Of a stretch of 44,703 nt of DNA, positions 34,184 through 40,974 are shown in pieces. This stretch comes from an uncultured Bacteroidales bacterium. GTDB taxonomy: Bacteria > Bacteroidota > Bacteroidia > Bacteroidales > F082. Made by a program: the position numbers and the translations under genes. Each line of letters starts with the position of its first letter. Within the stretch, counting starts at the first letter, position 1. Below the pieces are notes generated by a model that was not told the origin of the DNA, searched no databases, and was given only the letters and a program-made list of their open reading frames with translations. The DNA lies in NCBI GenBank assembly GCA_946408345.1, contig CAMJRR010000021.1, positions 1 to 44,703 on the forward strand, given 5' to 3'.

Positions 34184-35554
34184 ATGAGAAACTTTTGTTT
34201 TCAAAAGAGTTTCGGCAAAATGCTATATTTTGCCGTGCTCCTTACCGCTGTAAGCTTATGCAACATAGCAAAAGCCCAAGAGTCGTTTTTTAGTTACGAC
34301 AACCGCACTTTTTTTGAAGCGGATATGCGCTTGGGCAAGTATTTCCCTTTTGAGGAGCGCCATGCCTACATGAAAGTGCTGCCGCAATATGGCCTTGACT
34401 TAAGGATTGGCCGACAAACAGATGGTCGGATGCAATGGGAGAAAGATTTCAACTATCTCTCCTACGGTGGTTTTCTACGCTTTGAGAAGAACAACGTGGA
34501 CAGCATCCAATTCGTGGACCGCGACGAGAAAGGCTACGAAAGAGAAACATGGCGTGCCCTCGGCGACTGCTATTCGCTGGGCGGCTTCATCAATGGTCAT
34601 CTCTATCAAGGCAAATATTGGTCGTTCGACTACGACATCATGGGCGGATTTTCCTTCTGGACCAAACATGGTGACGAATTCATCGGCTCCGTGGCCAACG
34701 TGCACCTCGCCATTGACGCGGGCCCAACCTTTATGATCGAGGACAACTTTGACTTGTTGGTCCGTTACCAGTTCTCGCACTCTTCTAATGCTGCATTCAG
34801 ACTACCTAACTGCGGCATTAATGTGTTCAGCTGGCTGGTAGGCTTACGCTATCACCCTAATGGCCGTCCCGAACTGGCTCCACGAGAACGTCCGCGCACC
34901 CAATTCCAAAAATCCACCTCCATTTTTGCCACCGAGTCAGTTGGCCTATTGCAAACCAACGAATGGATGCGCAGTTATCAGACTACTGACGGCACCATGG
35001 TCAGTGACCTGCCCAACGAACGGCCTTATTACATGGCCAATGTCATCCAACTCGGGGTGCACCGTCAGTTCCATCCCAAGTTCAGCTATGATGTGGCCTT
35101 GGACTTTGGCTGGACCGGTGAGAGCAAACGCATGTACGAGAAAGCGCATCAGAACTACAACGACGGACACGAATATTTCACAGGAGACGATGCCATCCCT
35201 CTGATGGAGTATAGCTTTGCACGAGGCTTGCATCTTGCGCCATCAGTAATGTTTGAAATCAACTATAACCGCTTTGCGTTTTGCCTTGGAGGCGCATACT
35301 ATCTCTGGCACGGCATCTATTACGGCACCAACCAAAAGAAGACTTGGGGCTTGGCTGAATCATCGGAAAGCAACTTCGAGGACACCTACCTGCCACCCTG
35401 CTACCGCACTTTCTACGGACGTTTGGGATTCAAGTATTATCTTGGTGAAAACCGAAATATGTTCGTGGGCAGTTTCATGAAAGTGCATGAAGCCGTCATC
35501 GACTATGCCGAGTTCACCTTCGGCATAAACCTCTACAATTGGAAAGACAGGTAA
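34184..35554 (+). CDS. Outer-membrane protein, PagL/acyloxyacyl-hydrolase-like
   Basis: This 456-residue protein has a signal peptide ending AKAQ (about residue 32) and an outer-membrane beta-barrel composition. The segment YQFSHSSNAAFRLPNCGIN around residues 195-213 matches the PagL (lipid A 3-O-deacylase) active-site region H-x-S-N, with His199 and Ser201. The remainder (~240-456) forms further beta strands and ends FGINLYNW, like a barrel closing strand; it is longer than PagL itself. PagL family enzymes remove an acyl chain from lipid A in the outer membrane. The third catalytic residue could not be placed, so activity is uncertain. It follows the patatin-like gene by 27 bp. Confidence 0.72.
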   Translation: MRNFCFQKSFGKMLYFAVLLTAVSLCNIAKAQESFFSYDNRTFFEADMRLGKYFPFEERHAYMKVLPQYGLDLRIGRQTDGRMQWEKDFNYLSYGGFLRFEKNNVDSIQFVDRDEKGYERETWRALGDCYSLGGFINGHLYQGKYWSFDYDIMGGFSFWTKHGDEFIGSVANVHLAIDAGPTFMIEDNFDLLVRYQFSHSSNAAFRLPNCGINVFSWLVGLRYHPNGRPELAPRERPRTQFQKSTSIFATESVGLLQTNEWMRSYQTTDGTMVSDLPNERPYYMANVIQLGVHRQFHPKFSYDVALDFGWTGESKRMYEKAHQNYNDGHEYFTGDDAIPLMEYSFARGLHLAPSVMFEINYNRFAFCLGGAYYLWHGIYYGTNQKKTWGLAESSESNFEDTYLPPCYRTFYGRLGFKYYLGENRNMFVGSFMKVHEAVIDYAEFTFGINLYNWKDR

Positions 35555-35560
35555 TAGACC

Positions 35561-35977
35561 TTATTCGCCGAAATCGACTTCCTTGAGAAGATTACCCTGC
35601 TCATCGTAGAACTTCCACTTGCCGACATGCTTACCTTCTTTATAGAAGCCCTCTTGTAACAGGTTTCCATTCTCCTGCCAAACGGTAGCCTTGCCTGTAC
35701 GTAAACCATTCACAAAAGTGCCAATACTTTGCACACGCCCGTCTGGAAAATAAGCTTTCCATTCACCTTCACGTTTCTCACCGTTCATGGCTCCTTCCAT
35801 TTTCACTTGACCCGTCTCATAAAACTCGACTTCTTTTACACAAAGGCCTTTTTTGTTATACGATTGAGTCTTTAAAGTCTTACCATCAGGATACGTTTCA
35901 ACCACTTTTTCATCTAACTGGGCCGTACACCCTACACAGGCAAGAACCACTGCCAATAATAAAAACCATCTTTTCAT
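35561..35977 (-). CDS. MORN-like (YwqK-type) repeat lipoprotein
   Basis: This 138-residue protein starts MKRWFLLLAVVLACVGC, a lipoprotein signal with Cys17. The mature part consists of repeated strands of the type YPDGKTLKTQSY, YETGQVKMEG, FPDGRVQSIGTF, QENGNLLQEGFY and DEQGNLLKEVDF. That is the MORN_2 / YwqK pattern, in which each G-x-(x)-E/F repeat forms a beta hairpin. It is anchored in the cell envelope; the role is unknown. The start at 35977 gives the lipobox; the longer frame to 36073 overlaps the dihydroorotase gene. It lies 22 bp after pyrC. Confidence 0.85.
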   Translation of the reverse strand: MKRWFLLLAVVLACVGCTAQLDEKVVETYPDGKTLKTQSYNKKGLCVKEVEFYETGQVKMEGAMNGEKREGEWKAYFPDGRVQSIGTFVNGLRTGKATVWQENGNLLQEGFYKEGKHVGKWKFYDEQGNLLKEVDFGE

Positions 35978-35999
35978 ATCTATTTCATTTTCAATTGTT

Positions 36000-37352
36000 T
36001 CATCTATTAAAAAATAGCCGCATCCCGATCCCGTCTTCGTGGAACACACCATTCTCAAAGACCAAATTGCCATTCACAAAAGTTTGCGTCACACGAGAAT
36101 GAGTTTGGATGCCATCGTAAGGTGTCCAGCCACATTTGGAAAACTCGTCCTTGTCGGAAATTACTTGACTTGCATTCATGTCAACTAGTGCCAAATCCGC
36201 GTAATAGCCTTCGCGGATGAAGCCTCGACGGTCGATTTGATACAAAATAGCTGGATTGTGGCACATCAGCTGTACCAATAGCGGCAAATTATCGTGCAAC
36301 ACATTGACCATCACTTGCAATGAATGCTGGATGGACGGGAAGCCCGACTTGCTGGTAAAGTAATCATCAGTGAACTTCTCCTCGCGCAAATGCGGGGCAT
36401 GGTCGGTGCCGATGGTGTCAATCAAGCCGTCATGCAAAGCTTGAAGCAAAGCCTCCTTGTCGCGGTGCGACTTGATGGCGGGATTGCACTTAATGGCAAA
36501 ACTCTTGGCCTCATAATCGTGGTTGTCGAACCACAAGTAATGAGGACAGGTCTCTGCCGTTATCTTTTTGTCTTTCAAAGGGATGTTATTCTTAAAGAGC
36601 GATAACTCCCTTTGGGTGGAGATATGCAGTACATGAAGTCTCGCGCCAAAATGCTCGGCCATGTCGACAGCCTTGAACGAGGATTTGTAGCAAGCCTCGG
36701 CGGTACGGATGAAAGGATGAATGCTCGCATCAACAACAACTTCGCCTTTGGCTGCCAAGTCCTTACAGCGAACCGTATTCTCATGAATGGTCTGCTCATC
36801 CTCACAATGTGCGGCAATCAGGCAGGGCGACTCACGGAACAAGCGCACCAAGACCTCATTCTTGTCCACCAGCATATTGCCCGTGCTGGAGCCCATGAAA
36901 AGTTTGATGCCGCACACCGTTTTTGGGTCGGTTTTCACCACTTCGGCGAGATTGTCGTTGGTCGCACCAAGATAGAAAGAATAGTTGGCCAACGATTTCT
37001 CGGCAGCGAGGTCGAACTTTTGTTGCAACAATTCCTGTGTCGTTGCTTGCGGATTGGTGTTAGGCATGTCCATGAAGGAAGTCACGCCACCCGCAACGGC
37101 GGCACGGCTTTCGGTGTAGATGTCGGCTTTGTGCGTCAAGCCTGGCTCGCGGAAATGTACATGCTCATCGATGATGCCTGGAATCAGGTATTTGCCTGTG
37201 GCGTCAATGACTTCCCAAGCCGGCCCTTCGACAAGCTCAGGGACCTGACTTTCACGTACAATCTTGGCAATCTTGCCATCCGAAACGAAAACACTTGCCA
37301 CAAAGGTCTGGCCCTCGTTGACAAGTGTAGCATTTTTGATATAGTAGTTCAT
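36000..37352 (-). CDS. pyrC: Dihydroorotase with PELVEG-type insertion
   Basis: This 450-residue class I dihydroorotase closes carbamoyl-aspartate to dihydroorotate in pyrimidine synthesis. Metal site: HVHFREPG (His64, His66), GIKLFMGSS with the lysine, AHCEDE, LHISTQREL and GTDHAPH. VPELVEG at residues 37-43 interrupts the N-terminal beta strand region where relatives have a shorter loop; its DNA is a widespread dispersed repeat (separate entry). The frame stays open and the active-site residues are intact, so the enzyme is probably functional. It is coupled to the upstream glycosyltransferase by a TAATG overlap. Confidence 0.95.
   Translation of the reverse strand: MNYYIKNATLVNEGQTFVASVFVSDGKIAKIVRESQVPELVEGPAWEVIDATGKYLIPGIIDEHVHFREPGLTHKADIYTESRAAVAGGVTSFMDMPNTNPQATTQELLQQKFDLAAEKSLANYSFYLGATNDNLAEVVKTDPKTVCGIKLFMGSSTGNMLVDKNEVLVRLFRESPCLIAAHCEDEQTIHENTVRCKDLAAKGEVVVDASIHPFIRTAEACYKSSFKAVDMAEHFGARLHVLHISTQRELSLFKNNIPLKDKKITAETCPHYLWFDNHDYEAKSFAIKCNPAIKSHRDKEALLQALHDGLIDTIGTDHAPHLREEKFTDDYFTSKSGFPSIQHSLQVMVNVLHDNLPLLVQLMCHNPAILYQIDRRGFIREGYYADLALVDMNASQVISDKDEFSKCGWTPYDGIQTHSRVTQTFVNGNLVFENGVFHEDGIGMRLFFNR
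37224..37242. repeat. Dispersed-repeat fragment (CTTCGACAAGCTCAGG type) inside pyrC
   Basis: CCCTTCGACAAGCTCAGGG is an imperfect palindrome whose minus-strand translation is PELVEG. I know this motif as a common dispersed repeat in many bacterial genomes, usually intergenic. It sits in frame in the dihydroorotase gene. I saw no second copy in this window. Confidence 0.75.
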
Positions 37353-38089
37353 TATCCTTTTCTTGGTTTAATTTTACCTGTCATACCTCTCCAGCGCAGA
37401 TTGATGACGCCGAACACAGCCTCGCGGAAAATACCCTTGCTCATCTTCGACTGTCCTTCGCGGCGGTCGGTAAAGATAATCGGCACTTCCTCTATCTTGA
37501 AGCCGAGTTTCCAAGCGGTGTATTTCATTTCGATTTGGAAGGCATAACCTACGAACTTGATACGGTCGAGGTCGATGGTCTCTAGCACTTTGCGCGTGTA
37601 GCACACGAAGCCTGCCGTGGTGTCGCGCACCTGCATACGAGTGACGAAACGAACGTATGCCGAGGCATAGTAGGACATCAACACACGTCCCATCGGCCAG
37701 TTCACTACATTGACGCCTGTCTTGTAGCGGGAGCCGACCGCCAAATCCGCACCGCTGGCGCAAGCATCGTGCAATCTCGCCAAGTCGTCGGGATTGTGGG
37801 AGAAGTCGGCATCCATCTCGAAGACATACTGATAGTCGCGCTCCAAAGCCCACTTGAAGCCGGTGATGTAAGCCGTGCCAAGACCCAACTTGCCTGACCT
37901 TTGAATCATGAACAGACGGTCGCTAAATTCCGTCATCAGCGTTTTCACGATGTCGGCGGTGCCGTCGGGACTGTTGTCGTCGATAATCAAGATATCAAAC
38001 GCCATCGGCAGGTTGAATACGTAGCGGATAATCTTCTCGATGTTCTCTTTCTCCTTGTAAGTCGGGATGATGACCAAATTCTCTGACAT
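37352..38089 (-). CDS. Polyprenol-phosphate glycosyltransferase (Dpm1-like GT2)
   Basis: This 245-residue family 2 glycosyltransferase has the polyprenol monophosphomannose synthase pattern: IPTYKEKENIEKII at the N-terminus, IDDNSPDGTADIV, GLGTAYITGFKWAL, the metal-binding MDADFSHNPDD, GSRY and a DRREGQSKM loop near residue 220. There are no C-terminal membrane helices, like the soluble bacterial Dpm1. It transfers a sugar from a nucleotide donor to an undecaprenyl-type phosphate, feeding protein or polysaccharide glycosylation. The start at 38089 gives MSENLVIIPTYKE; an in-frame ATG at 38107 is possible. It overlaps pyrC by one base (TAATG). Confidence 0.9.
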   Translation of the reverse strand: MSENLVIIPTYKEKENIEKIIRYVFNLPMAFDILIIDDNSPDGTADIVKTLMTEFSDRLFMIQRSGKLGLGTAYITGFKWALERDYQYVFEMDADFSHNPDDLARLHDACASGADLAVGSRYKTGVNVVNWPMGRVLMSYYASAYVRFVTRMQVRDTTAGFVCYTRKVLETIDLDRIKFVGYAFQIEMKYTAWKLGFKIEEVPIIFTDRREGQSKMSKGIFREAVFGVINLRWRGMTGKIKPRKG

Positions 38090-38115
38090 ACCAAATTCGT
38101 TTTCCAATCAACGTG

Positions 38116-38147
38116 CAAAGATAAGGGAAAATTGCATATTGGTGCAA
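38116..38147 (-). promoter_or_regulatory. Promoter of the glycosyltransferase-pyrC unit
   Basis: On the minus strand CTTG (TTG at 38147-38145) is followed after 21 bases by TATCTTTG (38123-38116), matching TAnnTTTG. It is 27 bases before the ATG. Confidence 0.55.
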
Positions 38148-38153
38148 GAGAGC

Positions 38154-38184
38154 ACAAAAAAAGCCCACCCGAAGGCAGGCTTTT
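38154..38184 (-). terminator. Terminator of the TonB-receptor/lipoprotein unit
   Basis: AAAAGCC (38159-38165) and GGCTTTT (38178-38184) form the stem, with an inner CC/GG pairing around a GAA loop. On the minus strand the T-run is TTTTTTTG. It lies about 22 bases after the lipoprotein stop. Confidence 0.8.
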
Positions 38185-38205
38185 CATTTTCATTTGCTGT
38201 TTCGT

Positions 38206-40869
38206 TTACTCCACAACAACATTCTTCACTTCCCAAGTGGCTGAAGCATTACCGCTACTCGTGTACTTGAAACCAATGGTCACCCTTTGGCCTGCAAATT
38301 GGCTCATGTCAGCAGTGGAGTTGATGAAGGTCCAGTTGGTGCCAGCAGGCCATTGGCTGAGGTTCAGTTCAGTCCAAGTGCACTGCAGAACTTCACCGGC
38401 ATAATCGGTGGAAACCATCACCGACAAACCATCAGGTGAGGCATAGTTGACAGCTTGGTCGAACTTCAGCGTGGCTGCACTGACATTCGACAGGTCGATG
38501 GTAGGCGAAACCAGCCAGCTTTCAGCAGCATAGTTTTGACCAGAGACGTATGCACTGGCTTTCATGCAAGAATATTGGGAGTCATGCTTCCAAACATAGG
38601 ACAACTCTTGAGGCATAAAGACATCCTGAATGGTGAACTGGCCTTGGCCATTGCCAAAAGTCTCCGAGAAAATCTCCGTGCCTGGAGTGGGAGGAACAAC
38701 GCCGCCTTCCAAAACAAAGTCAGCCTCTGTGCCGTTGCTGTCGCGTAGACCAGCCTGGTTGAAATACTTGCGAAGTTTGCCATTCACAGCAAGATGTTTG
38801 CCGAGGTTGTCAGGGTTGTCCATTAAGTTGACTTGCGTGCGGAGCGGCTTACCCGCAGGCAGGTTGACGATGATGCACTGGCTGATTTCATGGCAGGTGA
38901 CATCGTCAGCAATAACCACGTTGGTGGCCAAGTCAAACGGAGCACTCCAGTTGATGTCGGCATTGCTCGTGACCGAGCTCAGGCCCGACTTCACGGCACC
39001 CACGATAAAGCCATGCACCCAAGCAATAGGTTCTTCACTTTGCAAGCCTATACCAGCAGCCACATTATATGGGTCGTCGGCAGTACCACTGCCCTCGCCT
39101 TCTCCGGGAGTGGGAGGCGTAGGAGGCGTCACACCACTACCCTCTTCGATGGTGATGCTTTGGATCTCCATCGTGCCAGCTTTGCTGTCAGTGGAGATGT
39201 ATTTCACTGCGAAGGTGACCGTTTGGCCAACATATTCACTCAGCGAAATCTCCGTGGCGATGAAGTCGTTCCAATTGCTACCTTCAACCAAAACGGCAGG
39301 AACTTGCGTCCAACCAGCCATACTCGGGTCGCTGCCCCAAACGTAGTTCGTCGAAGCCCAAATGGTTACTTCATTATTAATATTATTGAAATAGCGACCA
39401 ATGTAAGCCATCGTCATCTTGGCATCACTCACACCCGTGATAGCCACCGGTGATGAGATGAGCCAGTCTTCGTTGGCATAATAGCTGCCACTGACATAAC
39501 CCGTCATCTTAGCCGTGTTATAGTCAATTTCCCAAGATTGGGGACCCAAAACATCAAAGGTCATGTAAGTACCAAAATCACTCGTGAACGATTGCGTGTA
39601 AGGCATATTTTGCACTTCACCGCCAGTGCCCGGGCCAGGAGGAGGCGTTGGGCCGCTGCCTTCTTGGATACAAATACTCTGCACCTCTATAGTACCAGCC
39701 TTGTTATTATCGGAAAGATATTTCACGGCCACACAAACCTTCTTACCAACATATTGGGAGAGGTCTATTGTGGTGGAAGCGAATTCGTTCCAGTTAGAAC
39801 CTTCCGTCCAAGTAGCGGGAAGCTGTTCCCAGTTGGCTAAATTCGGATCGCCAGAGGTATAGTCTGAAGAAACCCATACCGTGACGTCTTCATTCACATT
39901 GTTGAAATATCGTGCGATATAGGACACTGTCATACTGGCACTCGTAACGTTCTCCAAAGAGACCCTAGCAGAAATCAGCCAATCTTCATTTTCATAGTTC
40001 GTACTGTTTTCATAACCCGTCATCTTGGCAGTGTTGTAGTCAATCTCCCAATGCTGAGTACCTTTTACATCATAGGTCGTGTAGGATCCAAACGAAGAGC
40101 TAAAAAACTCACAATACGGCAAGTCATTGGCACCACCTGGAACATATCCGTCAAATTCCAACTCGCTGGCTGAGCGCAACAAAAGTTGCCATGTGCTGTT
40201 GTAAACCGTAGCGATGGCCGTCAAATTGCCCGTACCCTGAGGCAGAGAGTCGTTGGCAAAGTTAGCGTAGTTGCTCGTGCGCACGATGACATTGCTTGAA
40301 GGATTCATAGGGTCAATCAAAGTACGATTACCATAAGTGGTGGGGTCGGCGAAGGTGTTTTGCTCCGTGAATCTCACATTCTCCAAACGTACCAAACCAG
40401 CGAGGTATTTGCCTTGGTTGATTTCGGCGATGGTGGCCTTGGCGGGCGTGATGGGCTTGTTGTTGGCCAAGATGACGATGTGGCCATCAGCCTCGAAATT
40501 GCTCAACTGCGGCAGGTTGTTGTACATGGCATAGGTGACGTCCTTCAGATAGATGCGGACGGAGTCGCCGATGCGCACGCCACTGACGGCGTTAAGGTAC
40601 AACTCGATGGCGGCACCTGTGGCACGGTCTTGCATAAAGGCAGCCTTGTAGAGGTTGCCCGAGACCTCGTCGGCAGTGATGATGCCATACACCGAAGCGT
40701 CTTCATTGAAAACGGTGCCCGGTTCCAAGGCAAGAATTTCACTGATGGTGTAAACCCTTCCTATCGGCAGGTCTTGGATAGGTGGCGTTGGATACTCTTT
40801 CTTGCAGGCGGTGAACAATGTGCCCACCATGGCAAGTAGCAGAAATGCGTTGAATACTCTTTTTTTCAT
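38206..40869 (-). CDS. Surface lipoprotein with DUF5689 and choice-of-anchor-J domains
   Basis: This 887-residue protein starts with a lipoprotein signal (lipobox FTAC, Cys22). Residues ~30-245 resemble DUF5689 (ISEILAL, DASVYGIITADE, IYLKDVTYA), an OB-like fold. Then come two choice-of-anchor-J/MAM-like jelly-roll repeats (~250-403 and ~424-577) that share long stretches such as WEIDYNTAKMTGY and EGSNWN, and are clearly internal duplicates. An OB-like segment (~594-717, ADDPYNVAAG, VHGFIVGAV) and a third choice-of-anchor-J domain (~730-887, SWLVSPTIDLS) follow. Proline/glycine linkers separate the domains. It is encoded just after a TonB-dependent receptor, so it probably acts at the outer-membrane surface as its substrate-capturing partner. 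Confidence 0.88.
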   Translation of the reverse strand: MKKRVFNAFLLLAMVGTLFTACKKEYPTPPIQDLPIGRVYTISEILALEPGTVFNEDASVYGIITADEVSGNLYKAAFMQDRATGAAIELYLNAVSGVRIGDSVRIYLKDVTYAMYNNLPQLSNFEADGHIVILANNKPITPAKATIAEINQGKYLAGLVRLENVRFTEQNTFADPTTYGNRTLIDPMNPSSNVIVRTSNYANFANDSLPQGTGNLTAIATVYNSTWQLLLRSASELEFDGYVPGGANDLPYCEFFSSSFGSYTTYDVKGTQHWEIDYNTAKMTGYENSTNYENEDWLISARVSLENVTSASMTVSYIARYFNNVNEDVTVWVSSDYTSGDPNLANWEQLPATWTEGSNWNEFASTTIDLSQYVGKKVCVAVKYLSDNNKAGTIEVQSICIQEGSGPTPPPGPGTGGEVQNMPYTQSFTSDFGTYMTFDVLGPQSWEIDYNTAKMTGYVSGSYYANEDWLISSPVAITGVSDAKMTMAYIGRYFNNINNEVTIWASTNYVWGSDPSMAGWTQVPAVLVEGSNWNDFIATEISLSEYVGQTVTFAVKYISTDSKAGTMEIQSITIEEGSGVTPPTPPTPGEGEGSGTADDPYNVAAGIGLQSEEPIAWVHGFIVGAVKSGLSSVTSNADINWSAPFDLATNVVIADDVTCHEISQCIIVNLPAGKPLRTQVNLMDNPDNLGKHLAVNGKLRKYFNQAGLRDSNGTEADFVLEGGVVPPTPGTEIFSETFGNGQGQFTIQDVFMPQELSYVWKHDSQYSCMKASAYVSGQNYAAESWLVSPTIDLSNVSAATLKFDQAVNYASPDGLSVMVSTDYAGEVLQCTWTELNLSQWPAGTNWTFINSTADMSQFAGQRVTIGFKYTSSGNASATWEVKNVVVE

Positions 40870-40910
40870 ATCGTTGTGTATTTAATTGTTAATCGTTGAT
40901 TTGTTTGGCT

Positions 40911-40971
40911 GTAAGCTATAAGCCTTAAGCAGAAAGCAACTGTAGCAGTTAGCTTATGGCTTAAAGCTTAC
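40911..40971 (-). repeat. Intercistronic hairpin made of repeated GCTTA/TAAGC words
   Basis: GTAAGCT and TAAGCC (40911-40924) pair with GGCTTA and AGCTTAC (40958-40971). Inside, AAGCAACTG pairs with CAGTTaGCTT around a 3-base loop. It begins 4 bases after the receptor gene stop and 42 bases before the lipoprotein ATG. It resembles an mRNA-processing or stability hairpin built from a short repeated word. Confidence 0.6.
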
Positions 40972-40974
40972 GGC

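Noticed and set aside
35561..35977. Treating the MORN/YwqK-type lipoprotein as a toxin-antitoxin antitoxin, as this family is often named
   Set aside because: It has a lipobox and is exported, with no toxin gene beside it; the name is an annotation habit, not evidence.
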